DNA of 64,000 nucleotides, from NCBI RefSeq assembly GCF_024679245.1, contig NC_090173.1, positions 50,365,376-50,429,375 on the forward strand, written 5' to 3'. The notes under the pieces were generated by a model. It was given only the letters and a program-made list of their open reading frames with translations. It did no database searches and was not told the origin of the DNA. Source of the stretch: Pseudorasbora parva. Its lineage: Eukaryota > Chordata > Actinopteri > Cypriniformes > Gobionidae. A program made the position numbers and the translations under genes. Below are positions 35,168 to 48,109 of this stretch, piece by piece; within the stretch, counting starts at the first letter, position 1; each line of letters begins with the position of its first letter.

Positions 35168-35538
35168 GGTGTCTGTGTGTGTTTCGTTGATTCACTATAA
35201 CTATACTAATATCAGTACTGATATATTAGTTTCTTCTCACATATGATATATTGTGCATGTTACTATGCTGAAGACATGTCTGGCTAGGATGACACATAAA
35301 CTTAAATTTATTAAGTTGGGTCAGCAAAAAAAAAAAAGTTTTTTGTTTAAATTAACTTGCTTTATTCTTCAAATATACATATATAATTTAACTGATTTTT
35401 TTGTTGTTGCATGTATGGCATCATTTTGATAAAAAAAAAAAAAAGACTAGTCCCTTGTTTTCTTAAAAAAAATCAAGCCACTTACAATGGGAGTGACATT
35501 TTAAAAGCAAAAAAAATGCTGATAATTTTTTTTTAAAC

Positions 35539-35813
35539 ATTACCCTTACGAAACAAAAATATATTGCAGTATATTGGAAAATATCATGTAATACATTAGG
35601 CAATATATTCACATATATGGGATTTAATATTTATATTCTCCGATATACTGCAATATATGAAAGCGGCAATCATTTGTATATTTTGCAAAATATTACAAGA
35701 ATATATAATATATTGTATAATACAATCAATATATTATTCCATGCATTTACAATATATTATAATATATTTCAAGTAATATATTGGAAAATATATTTTCCTT
35801 TCGTAAGGGTAAT
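35539..35813. mobile_element. AT-rich palindromic element
   Basis: Begins ATTACCCTTACGAAA and ends TTTCGTAAGGGTAAT, an exact 15 bp inverted repeat. The interior is filled with CAATATATT/AATATATTG words and is loosely self-complementary. No gene content. Confidence 0.85.
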
Positions 35814-36864
35814 AATTTTGTAAAAATAAATAAAAAACTTGTGTACATAATCCGAGCTTTTAGGGTCGTTTTAGAGTTTGACATTGTGTTGTCATGGCAA
35901 CAAAGATATAAAATTGGATAAAACTTTGAACAGATAAGCTGATTTTAAACGCCCTTCCACACATCCTGATTGTGCAGAGTTAGACTGGGGCAACAAATTT
36001 TTTTGATCCTGAAAAAATAACCCTGTCCGAAATTTAAGTCCTAACCCTATCCCTAACTGTAAACGTCTCGTTTCCTAACCCTACCCATAACTTATCCCCA
36101 AAACATTTGAGGGAAATTAAGTGAATAACACTAATGTTAGAAGCACCGAACACTAATTGTGAACCTAAACTTGACATAAACGTTAAACTTGTCCCTCAAA
36201 TCTGATTGGTTGATTGGCAAGTTGTTCCAGGATCAATGAAGATGTTGCTCCAGGAACACGTTGCACTCGGTGAAAGCAGATTCTGTATTCACTTCCATTT
36301 CTACCTTTTTTTTTCAAGAGAAGATGGGATAGGCCATTGTTTTTTTTGTTTTTTCAAAGCCGGTCCTGTCGATTGAGCTTGCGCTAAATCTTGGATTTTC
36401 CTTTAAGATGTATTCCTGCGCATCACCCTAAATGTTTTACGGCCACTGTACACCCGAGGCTGCCGGAGCAAGATTACATTTGCCAGTGTGAACGCGGACG
36501 TCAATGGGCAATTGTCTGGCTTTCATCAGTCACCTACTGCACAAAGCCTTCAAAGTCGTCTGATTGTTCCTCTGTCTAATGGCTAAATATCAAATCATCA
36601 GTGAGGCAGGACACATTATCTCCTCTCTGAATGCCCTCATCAGCTGAGCGTTTGTGTTCGGCCCATCTCAGCTCAGGAGGTGTCTCGGGCTGTGTGAGAG
36701 TTGATAAGGCTGTGTGGCCATCTGAATGACAGGATGACAAACATCGTCATCATCTTCAAATGAAGTGGCGTTAAAGGCGGATGGGAAGGCGTGGAGGGTT
36801 TGGACAGCTGCCTGAAGGTGGGTGAAATGGGGGATGTTTGGAGATGTGATGTGGGGGTACTCAC

Positions 36865-36940
36865 TGGACAGAGCCTTCTCGTAGTTCTTCCCCATGGCGA
36901 TGAAATTCCGCAAACAGGGATTGAACTGTTCCATGATGCT
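36865..36940 (-). CDS. baiap2: BAIAP2/IRSp53 internal exon (start of I-BAR domain, first visible exon)
   Basis: Internal exon of 76 bp on the minus strand. The acceptor is a pyrimidine tract ending CTCTCTTGCAG and the donor is GTGAGT. It encodes 25 residues containing SIMEQFNP and FIAMGKNYEKAL, the characteristic first part of the I-BAR domain of BAIAP2, plus the first base of a split codon. Spliced to the exon at 28894-28980 the frame stays open and the family order is kept, which strongly supports a live gene rather than a retrocopy. The intron between them is 7,884 bp. The preceding exon, which in the family carries the initiator methionine and about 18 residues, should lie at higher coordinates. 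I did not find it in 36941-64000. The Cys in NPCLRN sits where mammalian BAIAP2 has a Ser, an ordinary substitution. BAIAP2L1 and BAIAP2L2 fit less well. Confidence 0.93.
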
Positions 36941-37142
36941 CTGCAAGAGAGGGAAAGATTCGTTAATGAGCAGAATTGCAACGCATGGGTTATCAGCAGT
37001 AATGGGAATGTTACTTTAAGGCAGACCAGACTAAAAATGTTAGTTTTTTAACGGTCTGCCATCCTAACAACAAATGGAGAAGTGCATTAAGAAGAGCAGC
37101 ATTATGAAATATCAAATAGCAGGGGATACAAAACCAATTATT

Positions 37143-37162
37143 GGGGGGGGGGGGGGGGGGGG
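37143..37162. repeat. Poly-G run
   Basis: About 20 guanines, lying just upstream of the exon at 36865 in gene direction. Likely length-variable. Confidence 0.93.
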
Positions 37163-37612
37163 ACTTGTCCCCCTCAATGCCTATAATGGTTACGGCTCTG
37201 TATAAAACATGTGAAGGAGTCAAAGCAGCACCAGGAGTTCCTTCGTTGCACACAAATAAAAACCTCCTGCAAAGAAGTGGCCTTTCCAACACCTTACTGT
37301 AATGGCCAACATAATTTCTATGACGAGAAAAATCTGGTATTTGAGCATTTGCTTCTTTTAAGGATCCATGTTGCTTTCAAACTGCAGGAGAGTTCAGTTC
37401 TCATGGAAGCAGACCGAAAAAGGAGGGTCCCGCACCAGCAAGTGTGAACACAGCCTTCGACTGGGCACAGGAAAATGGAACTGATAAGTCTTAAAGCCTC
37501 AAATATTTTTTTCAAATATTTCATCACTGTATACATAGATCAAATATTTAAATAGTACAGACTGAATCCAAGAGCATGACAATTTTTAAGAGAGACAGAT
37601 AAATCAACAAGA

Positions 37613-37726
<114 letters not shown>

Positions 37727-37738
37727 GGTGAAGAAGTG

Positions 37739-37812
37739 CCAGTATTAAGACACAAACCCGCAACTTTCAGGTTACAAGTCCGACTCGCTAACCATTAGGC
37801 CACTATTGCACC
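37739..37812 (-). mobile_element. tRNA-like SINE head
   Basis: On the minus strand, AGTGGCCTAATGGTTAGCGA is an A-box-like segment and GCGGGTTTGTGTC a decayed B box, in tRNA order and spacing. The 3' side runs into the TA tract. No full acceptor stem can be formed, so I call it a SINE 5' part and not a tRNA gene. Confidence 0.7.
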
Positions 37813-37889
37813 CATTAACTGCACCAAACTGTCCTCACAATTTTTTCTTTTTGACAGCATTTAAAATAATAAAAATACCAATAAATGAA

Positions 37890-38850
37890 CGCTACTCAAC
37901 CTGTCCTCGACTAAGGATTTACACATTCGAATCAGAATTGTCGAATCTTCTATGGTCGACCGATAGTCGAATCATCTGTGTGTGTGTGAATGGGTTGGGA
38001 GGGGCACAACACTAGTCAACAGGAGGGTAAAACTATTTTTATTTTCCTTTACACACTCCACACAGCAACAACTTTTAATAAAGCGACCAAAACTGCCTGC
38101 CAACTGACAGACAAACTGACAATGGCTTTCTTATTCAGGTTTAAATAAAAGATAATGTGGTGAATAAACATTCGTAAAACGTTCTCTCATAACATTTTAA
38201 AGCGGCGATCGAACTACAGAACATCACACAAATATATAAAAGAACATTTTGATAAATAAACCTAAAAAAATACCTGCCTAGAGAGGAAAAGAACACCGAG
38301 TGCGTTTACATGCACGTTCTTAAGCCGATTGTGCCTAAATTGGACCGCACAGCACACACACCGGACGCGAAGCTCAGCGCCGTCTCAGGATCTCACAACG
38401 GACGCGCACATTATCTACACGCAAGCTCGATTTTGAATCGACTTCTGACAGAAGAGCTGCTTGATGGGTGTATCTTGTAGCCCAGGGTGAAATCATTCAC
38501 GATTTGAGGGAAATATAATATAAATTTAATATAAAAAAGGCGCTCTGTGACGCGGCAGGATTTTAAACAACTTCCTGAGTCGCCGCAGACAGGCACCTAA
38601 TGCCGCCATCGATACGTGTACACTCTTTGAATGTGTTCGAAATTTAAAAGCGCGGTGCGGCACTGAGCTTCGCTCTGCGGTGCTTAGCTCAGCGCACTTA
38701 AAGGGGTCGCACACAGGACGCGCACACAGCGCCGCGCCTTTAAAATATTGAGCACCCACATATTGCCAAAATGGTGTAATCCTCGTTTCATAACACCTCA
38801 GGCTCCGCATATCGATGATTCGAATCTTCGACTATTCGGGGTCACCCCTA
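37890..38850. mobile_element. hAT-like element, left end missing
   Basis: The left part has TTCGAATCAGAATTGTCGAA and the right part ATGATTCGAATCTTCGACTA with the terminus GGGGTCACCCCTA, a hAT-type end. No left terminus or target duplication was found. CG-rich at 38330-38750. Confidence 0.65.
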
Positions 38851-38859
38851 TCGATTATA

Positions 38860-39555
38860 GAGGCTTTCGCACCGGAAAGCTCTAATGAACATTTTTACTG
38901 GTTGCAGTAGGAACAGTAGGAAGTGACGTAAGCTGCGGTTGTTGTGACTTTTATTTTGACGGCCCTGAGACCACACGAGCCTGAGCACACTCTCGCACTC
39001 TCACAACGTCATCATTACTTTGCAAACTAACAGACCAAGTTTAACAGACCAATAATATGTTATGTAATGGAACTGTTATACAAAGAGAGTAGACAGACCG
39101 TATGAAAAAGTATTAGCGTTTGCCATGTCGTTGATGTCCAATGTCGTTAGCGGAGCAGAAATACATAATCATGTTTTGCATGGTCCCCTCAAAGTTGTGT
39201 TGGATTTTCTCTTTAGCGTAAAGATTGAGAGGTCCATCTATCACGTTATGTTTTCCATGTTCATAGAGTTAGTTCTGGAGTAAATATATAGACTATAATA
39301 TGCGTGTAGGTGGCTTTTTTAAAAATGGCGGGTACTGGCGCTTCACATGCGTTCGGCCAAACAGCATACACTTGCATAATTAGTAGTTCCTATTGTGCTG
39401 GGTTAGACCCTAAATTAGCTAGACACTAATTTAGCTCCTACTTCAAAGGAGTCCCAGTTTCTTCCTGAGGTGCAAACACATGAAAATCCAGGTACTTCCG
39501 CCAATAGTTCTAAATTTGGAAAGTAACTATGCGAAACTACCAGTGCGAAAGCTCC
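38860..39555. mobile_element. TIR element with GAGGCTTTCGCAC ends
   Basis: Left end GAGGCTTTCGCACCGG, right end CCAGTGCGAAAGCTCC, an inverted repeat of about 14 bp with small differences. The target duplication is ambiguous (TTAT on both sides is possible). No transposase. Confidence 0.7.
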
Positions 39556-41082
39556 TTATTCTGTCAGCAACCAATAAGTGTAAGTATTAACTAGCTCCGT
39601 TAAATCCCCCCCTACCGAAAAGACTGGCTTAGACTTCCATATCCGTGCTGATTTAGGCTGATTAGCACCTTCTGGTTTAACTGGTTGACCAAGGAACTCC
39701 AGCGAAAAATATAGCAAAATTTGGCCCTTCTTTTTAGCAGGGCTGTGCATCCGTACACACACAAACATACAAAGGATTCTTCCATTTTCCCTTATGCAAA
39801 TACTGTCCACAGCATCATCCCTCATTCACACCACCCATCACTCCATGTTGTGTTAAACAGAGTGCGATTATTCTTGTGGGAGGGAAGCAGACACTCATTC
39901 GGGGGTGAGCAAAGAGCTTTGACATTTTGTTCAGGGCTTTGAGGCTATTTAAGAGGATGCGGGAACGTAAAAGAGATGGAAAGGAAGCATATGCTAGGAG
40001 TTAATGAACATATTTTGCTTTGAAGTGCCAGTGTGCAAGATGGGCTTGTTATATTGCCAAGGAGTGCATTTTAAGGAAGAGCCGGGATGTTTGGCGTTTC
40101 TGAGAGGGCACATATGCAGTCAGGGCAAATTGTCTCGAAGCTCCGGTCCTAGTGCAACCAAAATAAACACTTTGCCGCCTCGTCATGCTGTAATCCTTCA
40201 GTGATGCTCACTCGAGTGGGCATCTGTCATAGCACCCTGAGTACCATCCACTTCCCCTTCAGGGCTTCCTCCAATTAGAGCAGCCACAGTCTGCCAGGGC
40301 CTTAGGGTTAACAAAGTCCTGAAGCTGACAGCACAACACCACGATCCCTGCTTTCTTCCTCTAAAATTCACCACGAATAACTACATCCCATCCCTGTAAC
40401 ACCTCACAGGAACAGTATGACCATTCCTACAAAAAAGCAGTCCATATTTCACAGTAAACATCACTATTGGTCAATGGCTGACCCTCGATCTCAATCCCTG
40501 TCCTGGCACATATTACCACGTCATAAAACAACTCAATTTGCATACGTCCCCTTAACTTGCAGAGTACAGTTTTGCCTGTAGCATTAGCATGTAGCTAAAT
40601 CCATGACCATGAAATCCATTACTAATTTGAAAAAGGCTGTGGCAGCTTTGGCTGTGCATTTCTCACATTTTCTTCAACTGAAAAAAGACAACAATAGCCA
40701 CAAACTCAATGCAAGAGTTTGTGGGAAATGTCAGCCCCAAAAGAATCACTGGCTCCGTTCGGAAATCTCACTCTCTAGAAGGTTTTTGTATACTTTGCGA
40801 CTGTTAAGAAAGGATGTAATTGAATGTGTGTAATGTAATTCCCCATGGGATAGTAAAGCGTCCATTGGATGTAAACTTCAAAATCTTGGCAGGAGTAGTT
40901 GGTCATCCGGGTATTTTTCGCCTACCGTTTTTGAATACTATGACTTTCACAACTATGAAAAGTCCATTTGAGGGAGAATTAGTTTGACTATTTGAGTTGC
41001 AGCTATTTCAGGAATGCAAGTTTCCTATCTATTTGAATGAGGAAATGCCAAAATTCAAAAACTGCTTTCCAAATTAATTTAC

Positions 41083-41237
41083 ATTTATGCATTTGGCAGA
41101 CGCTTTTATCCAAAGCGACTTACATTGCATTCAAGGGACACATTTTTACATCATTGTCAGTTCTTGCTTTCCCAGGGAATCGAACCCATGACCTTGGTGT
41201 TGCTAGCGCCACGCTCTCCTGGTTGAGCTACAGGAAA
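41083..41237 (-). mobile_element. tRNA-derived SINE with LINE-type tail
   Basis: On the minus strand it starts TGTAGCTCAACCAGGAGAGC (A box), then GGTTCGATTCCCTGGG (B box), and ends with GTCGCTTTGGATAAAAGCGT and CTGCCAAATGCATAAATG. This layout and tail are those of abundant fish SINEs. Confidence 0.9.
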
Positions 41238-41340
41238 GCACATTCACATTTAAAAAAAGATTTCAAAACAGCAACAAATCTCATAAAAGTTATTTCTTAC
41301 ACTCGAACAGCATTAGAATTATGTGTATTTCAGGTTGGTC

Positions 41341-41760
41341 CAGCAATGTGCATATGCAGTCCTAAGCAGAAGTTTTAGGTTTTAATAGGAACGGGATCAT
41401 CTTATGGCTCATTTCCACTGAGCGTTAAGATACTGTAAAGTTCGGTGCGCAAATTTTCTGTTTCGATTGTCAGAAGTTGTGAATGGCACCAAAATACCAA
41501 ACCGCACCACTTTTTTGGACCCCTCCATTGGGGTACCTAATAGAGTAGTCCAATACCTAAAGGGTGGAGTTAGACTCCAGAACGTTGATTGGTTGACAGA
41601 GAATCGTCACACTTTCTTTTTTTAGCGAGAAATATGTTGATCGCTACTTTCCAGCAACAGCAACTGCAGTGATGCAATGACTTCACCAACTGCTGATTGG
41701 CTCTTTCATTTAGAAGGCAGGACATATTCTGCCATACTGTGCGTACTGCCAACTCCAAGG
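41341..41760. repeat. Dispersed repeat family D, copy 2, with internal insertion
   Basis: Outer parts match 21183-21345. The middle (about 41399-41660), starting TATGGCTCATTTCCACTGAG, is absent from copy 1 and is probably a nested element. Confidence 0.6.
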
Positions 41761-41943
41761 TTTTGTCCCAGGTGAACCAAGTTCAATTCTCAGCTCGTGG
41801 TCCTGTCTCCCATCTTGATCCCAACCCTTTCCCACTTCACTTACTGGTCCTACTCTCCTAATTAAATGAAGGGGCAAAGGCAAAAACATATCTTTAAACA
41901 CAACTTCCTGTTTACAAACTCAGTAAGTTAAATGACATATTAA

Positions 41944-42517
41944 AAGGATTAGTTCACCCAAAAATGAAATTAATGTCATTAATGACTCACCCTAATGTTC
42001 TTCGAAAGACTGTTTAAGATATTTTATATTTAGTCCGAGAATGTATGCAAGTGTATGTTTTCATTCGATTCAAACGGTTATGTATCAGCGGATTGATTCA
42101 TGATTCGGCTCGCGTGTCAAACTGCTAAAATCACGTGATATTGATGATCCGAATCATGAATCAATACGCTGATTCATAACCGTTCAAATCTTTATTTGAG
42201 GATCGAAAACAAACCTGGAAGAGAGGACAATGCTGAATAAAGTCATAGTTTTTGAAAGTTTTGGACCAAAATATATTTTCGATGCTTCAAGAGATTCTAA
42301 TGAACTAACTGATGTCCCATATGGACTACTTTAAAGATGTTTTTATTCCCTTTCTGGACATGGACAGTATAGTGGGCATACACTTAGATAGATACGCTCT
42401 CGGATTAAATATAAACTTAAATTGTGTTCTGATGATGAACGGAGGTCTTAGGGGTGTGGAACAACATTAGGGTGAGTCATTAATGACATCAGTTTCATTT
42501 TTGGGTGAACTTACCCT
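41944..42517. mobile_element. TTAA element family E, complete (574 bp)
   Basis: TTAA at 41940-41943 and 42518-42521. About 55 bp terminal inverted repeats contain AGTTCACCCAAAAATGAAA and GTCATTAATGACTCACCCTA. I recognise this terminus from very common fish short elements. Other pieces: 26758, 31568-31874, 52471-52780 and 57748-57862. Confidence 0.9.
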
Positions 42518-43794
42518 TTAAGTGTTAGGAATGCACTAGCACCAACCAAGTGGTTACAAAAAAAGTAGCATCTAACTTCGCCCCAATATAAAAAGTCCTC
42601 AAAACCCGTTGGTGCAACTCAGGATTGCACATCTTTGACAGTTTTAGGCAGGGTAGCTGCGGTTAATGCTGCAAGGGTTGATGCCAGGCAGGAGCATGTC
42701 AACAGACGGAGAAATACCAGGTCAAAACTCTCTCGGACGCCTGGAATGGAAGACATATTCGGACGGACGTTGTACAGAGATGATTTAGGTCAGGTATTAA
42801 TAGGCATCCAAGACTAGCCTGTCAAGTGTTTCAGTCAATATTTCGTTGAACCTTCAAAAATACCAATGCTCTCTACAATAAATGAAGTCTGGGAGCACAA
42901 TGAGTTCTGAATTTTCGATTGAGCTACAAGAAGTCCTGTTCCCCAGGCTTCAGTGGCTTGACGTCACAGGTCACCTTCCTGCCACACTCTCTGGGCAGCT
43001 CTGAAAGTGGGTCTCACCTGACGGACAGTAAGATGGAGAGTAGGCGGCAGTGCCTCACCCCGGGGGCTCCATTAGATGGAAAGAGAGAAAGAGACGCATG
43101 GTGAGTGAAGGAGAAATACATTTTCATTCATTAAAGAAGAAAAAAATCATCAAGAGTTTTTTTTAAGGGGGGGGGGCTTCTTGCGTCTTAATGCCAGTCA
43201 GCAAGCTTTGGCAACAGCAAGGCAAGAAATATCCTGGAAGAAGATGATACACGGAGAGTACACAAAAACACTGAGGAGTACAGTTCTCTTCTCTAAAGGA
43301 TGAAAGACATTTCTCCATTTCAAGGGATTTTTTTTATTTATCTTTACCTACCCTATGACTCTTTCCCGCTCCTTCCCTATTCCCTTGGTGACTACTTTAT
43401 AACGCCCTGCCAGCATACCTCATTAAAAAGAGCCGCAAGATCCTCATAACGCGTGAGGGCAAGGAAAATAGAAATAGACAGATACGGTACAACGAAGAGA
43501 GGTAGAGATGTGAAGAGCCTGGTGCTAGAAGTGGGTGGTTTACATAACGAATAGGCGAGACCAGGTCTGCGCTCGTATGGCACTCCTGCTATCGAGAGCA
43601 AAATTGGGCGACGCTAACGTGGGAATGATAGAAGAGTAATGAAGTAGGCGCTGTTCCAAAACTTAGCGAGCTGCCTACCTAGATGGCGTTTTAAGATATC
43701 ACATAAAGGCCAAGGCTGCCCCAAAATGTCGGTAGCAATCTAAGACACCTAGTTTTGGCCAAAATTGAAAAGCACTGCATGTATGTTTCGCAGA

Positions 43795-44000
43795 GAAAGC
43801 AATCCCAGAATGCACTGTAGCTACATTTACATGCACCGAAACAATCAAATTAATGACTTTCTCTGGTTCTGAACACAGCGGCTGCTCATGTAAAGTAGAT
43901 GCAAACGAATATGCGAATTGGACTGCAACATTTAGGGTTCATGTAAACAGGACTGGTTTGGATTCAATCAGATTGGGGAAAAATAGTGCATGTTGTTTGA
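43795..44000. repeat. Interspersed repeat with ZNF143-like word
   Basis: CCCAGAATGCACTGTAGCTA at 43804 starts a block with ACATTTACATGCACC and TTCATGTAAACAGGACTG, inverted relatives of each other. Ends not defined. Confidence 0.45.
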
Positions 44001-44051
44001 GCTCAGTTTACATATAGTACATTTTATTATAACTGAAAAGTATTAAAACAT

Positions 44052-44056
<5 letters not shown>

Positions 44057-44140
<84 letters not shown>
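44057..44140. repeat. (TA)n microsatellite
   Basis: About 42 TA units. Confidence 0.97.
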
Positions 44141-44145
<5 letters not shown>

Positions 44146-44884
44146 TAAATGGATCTGTTTTACCCAATTTGTGTGCATAATGTATCTTTACGTGTATTGG
44201 TAGCTTAGCAACATTTTAACATTAAATTCTATTAAAATCAGTAGTGTGCTTTTTGTGTGCTTTTAGGATCACAATTTATGTGTCAACCGGATTGCACTTC
44301 AGCTTCAACTTATAAGGCTTTTCGGTTAAAATGCTGCCTATGAAGACATCTGTCTACGCAAGCAGTAGACAGAAAGACAGCTCACTAGGAGTAGAGCTGT
44401 AGTCAGCACTCCATTACCTACAAAAAAAAGACTGTCACAGAAAAAACATTCAGCACTGAAAAAATAAGGCAGTTTTCTGCTAATGCTAGCGTCACTTCAG
44501 CTCGGCGTAATTAGCCTGGCGTAATGCTAACACCTGGAACTTGTGAATCACAAGTGAAGTCAGAGCGACTGGGCGGAGCTTAGGTGGTTTCTTTTCTAAA
44601 TTCTGTCAGGGTTGCTAATTTTATCATCCCAGTCCTCGTGTGCTACATCTGCCAGCCTAATTGCAAGAGCTAATTGGAATATGAGGCCAGCATACACTTC
44701 GTCTGAGAGCTTGGTTATTCCTGACTCTCTGTAAGGGGGACGTGTGCTACACCTTCACTTTAGTGACAAGGCAAGAAAGTGAAAGTAAAAACTGTGACAG
44801 AATACCAGATCAATCTGTCCAGATAAAACAGCAGAAGTAGACAATCAAAGTCAGATATGAGCTCTACTGTGTAATGAGACGGTC

Positions 44885-45345
44885 ATTTTTTCATCACAAA
44901 ATGTGTGTCGTGTGAAGGATGCTGGCAGTGTTTTCAGCCTCACTATATGAGGACATCATAAATGCATGAACTTCATATCCAGAGTCACTTCATGAGCATT
45001 TTACCATTTCATCTTCATATCATAAACACACAGAAACTCAAAAGGTCTTCACGGCAACCTATCAAAATAAAAGTTTGGTTTAACTTGAAGAAATTGTGAC
45101 AGACATATTTAACTGTTGTTCAGTAGAATTGAACCACATCTCAATATAACAATAATACAAAAAATAATACTCATATTAAATGTATAATACTTTATAATAA
45201 ACATAATAAACTTTATTTATGGAATAATATTTTTCCCCCATGTTTTTATTTTAACAGTAAAACAGTTATGCAGCACTTTGTTTGACACAAATGTTGGTTC
45301 AATTTAATATGATTAAAAGATAAGTTCAACTAATGTTTTTATTCC
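44885..45345 (-). mobile_element. Fragment of the hAT-like element seen at 34178
   Basis: CATGAGCATTTTACCATTTC and AAAGGTCTTCACGGCAACCT match the reverse complement of the interior near 34750-34870. Neither end is present. Confidence 0.75.
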
Positions 45346-47139
45346 TTTACGCGTTTTTAGATAAAGTCATAGAAATATATATTTTTACTGATTAAAATTG
45401 TTGTTTTTATTAATTAAATAAATTAGACATGTGCTTTGATTATTTAAATTGAATAAAACCATTAAAACTAAATCAAGAAAACAAAGAATTTGGTAAAAAT
45501 AAAATAAACTTTTGATAAATTGTTAGGTAGACTGGCTTTTTGATCACTAAAATGTAATTTAACCATTAAAAAGGAGTAAAAAAAAAAAAAAAAAGGGATC
45601 CAGAATAATTAAACCGGAAAAAATATAACGGATGTATTACTGTGAAACCTTTGCCCATCATTTTCTTGAATTACTGCCAAAAAAGCTTCCTGCTATGAGT
45701 GGGGGAAAAAAGATATAAAGCTGTGCCCAGTGCGTCCGATTATTTTCCAACAAAACCACATTATATACTACTTCCAGGTTAAAACCTAAAACCTTTTGCT
45801 TTCCAACCCGAGGCAACCATTGCCCACGCCACCAAGCATTTACAGTGCAGTGGAGAACCCAATGTTAACTTTAATGACTGACATTAGCGCTGACAAGTCA
45901 GAAATAAAGGGGGAAAAAGTGTTAGCAATAAAAGGCAAAAAGAAAATGTAACTTAAACACACTCCGGGAAGCATTTAAGAGGAAACCCGGCTGGGAGGAG
46001 AGATAAGACATTATTGCAGATGTGAATTAATCTCTTCTTGAGGCCTTGATCACACTGCCTGGGTGTATTTCACACTTATGACCAGCTGATCATACATTAT
46101 CCCGTACATATTTCAAATTATTTTAAAGCAAACAAGTTACTGGTATCAAAAAGTTATTGAAGAGGAGTTTGGGTTCTGATTCCACAGGAGTCATTCTTGC
46201 CTTCCATCTGTGCTTTTATAAAATTGTACATAAAAAAAGGGATTTACTTTAAGGACAATTTTGCAGAATAAAAAAATAGAGTCAGAAATGCCAGCGATTC
46301 TGTTTTTTTTTTTTGTTTTTTTGTTAGGCTTAATAAATGATTGACACTACAAATGTTCAGAACCCAACAACAGCTGGCCCTGTGCTTGACAACATGCTGG
46401 CAGTGCTAATCTAATGCGGCAGAGGTCTGTGCATGGGCACTCGGCAGACGGAGCACATGGTGTGTGCAATCAGAGAGGAATGTGTGTGTGATAGCGACTG
46501 TATCAGTATAATGACTAGCGTACTGTTCCAACCCCCCCACCCCCATAGACCCCTGTCTTAATCACATCAAGGGGCTGAAAAAAGATGGATCATCCTCATC
46601 CTCCTTTTTTATTCGCCTGACAGCATACAGGCTTACTTTCAATATGCAATACGAATCTAGTTTTGATCCCTAATTCAGCCTAAACCATAACTACTCCTAA
46701 ACACAAGCCCGCCAAAGGGGTTCCCGACTGGTTTTACTTTACATTGTTCACAACCAAGTTTGGATATTGCACATCAAGCAGTGACCAAACACAATATTAA
46801 AGGGGTTTACAGTACAAAAGGTCCTTAAAAACAAACATGTATTAATATTACCATCAACTGCACAGAACCAATTTAAAAAATCAAATGCAAGTCTTCTTCC
46901 CTTAACATAATTACAACTGTAACCCAAGCCACATTTCCACAATTCTGTTTCACAACACTTCAAATTGAAATGTCCAGCGAGTTTGCGCGACAATGATATG
47001 CTTAAAACTGAGAAGTTTCCATGTAAAGACATTGTCTTTGGCTATTAGATGTCCATGAAACATAGACCGGACATGTAGTGACGCCACGTTTTCACAGATT
47101 AGCTTTTGTTGTTTACACAAAACTTGCACTTTGAAACCT

Positions 47140-47798
47140 GTTTTTAAAGCTTCACTATTCAAAACAAAGGCGTAGTTTGATGACACCAAGTTTGAGCGCA
47201 GCATCTTAGGACATGTGGTCTTCACCTCACAGCTGATGGGAAAGAATCGGGATAGGACTCTGGCAGAAATCATGATGATGGATGTGATTATTAACGTTAC
47301 TGTAGTGTGAAGCAGAGCAGGACCGAGTGTTGAGGAGCTGAGCACGGCCGCTGGAGCGATTGATACACAAACACACGGCTCGCGAGCAGCGGGACTTTTA
47401 TTATGACGGGACACAGTCGCCGGCGCCATTTCCTCTTTTCTGTTCATGAGTGTGAGGTAACACAGCTCTGTTTATCATATCAGACACATTTAAGTGTGTT
47501 TAAAATGATGTTATGACGTTACTCTGTGTGTTCTCTCAGCGGCTGCTGTGACTCTTGTTCACACTGCTAAGAGTAAAGCGCTTCTGCAGAATAAAACCGG
47601 AAACCGAGAGTAACGCAGATATGACGCTATTGACAGGAGACTCCCTCAGACGTTCCGGCTCCTTGGTTAAAATAGCAATTTCAAACAATTTACAAGTAGT
47701 TGGAAACATTTGGGATATAAGAACTCAACTGAACAAAATATATAACACTGGCCTGGTGGTTTTTGGATATTTTACTGCACAAATCCTACGCAGTGCAC
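47140..47798 (+). mobile_element. TTAA element family A, copy 3
   Basis: The right end is CAGTGCACCT followed by TTGA (a mutated TTAA). The left end near TTAAAGCTTCACTAT is diverged. The segment 47580-47675 is nearly identical to bases 1-95 of the window. The minus-strand 165-codon frame (46950-47447) runs into this element and is not a gene. Confidence 0.82.
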
Positions 47799-48109
47799 CT
47801 TTGAAAGTCTCATTTTCAGGCACCAAAACGCTGTCGTCACATAAATGAATGGCTAAAACACATTTGTTACATTTTCAGTTGGAAATGTTACCGTGTAAAC
47901 AGCCCCTAAAAGTGTGTTTAGTGTAATCTGAAATAGATAAACATGTATTTAATTTTATTACATTAGTTGTAGCGCCACTATTTGAAAATGAAATGTCCGG
48001 TGAGTGGCTTTAAAAGTTTAATGCTTCCACCTTCCACCAAACCCCCAACCCTAAACCTAACCGATGACTTCTAAAAATCTCTTATCTGTACATGTGTTCT
48101 ACGAGACTC

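Larger units (their letters stand above)
28981..36864 (-). other. baiap2: Intron between the two baiap2 exons (7,884 bp)
   Basis: Bounded by GT at 36863-36864 and AG at 28981-28982 on the minus strand, phase 1. It holds the repeats listed separately, plus low-copy stretches at 28981-29400, 30020-31560, 33200-34170 and 35814-36860. The piece 36390-36660 next to the exon is balanced and may be conserved. Confidence 0.9.

Noticed and set aside
36391..36579. 62-codon plus-strand frame next to the baiap2 exon
   Set aside because: Opposite strand to the gene, no similarity; more likely non-coding sequence.
43000..43110. Possible 5' exon of baiap2 on the minus strand (CAG|GTGAGA near 43016)
   Set aside because: A good donor, but the ATG nearby is closed after five codons and no residues expected before the I-BAR segment are encoded.
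46950..47447. 165-codon minus-strand frame, the longest in the window
   Set aside because: It runs into a TTAA element, has no recognisable domain, and equivalent copies at 4035-4716 are interrupted.
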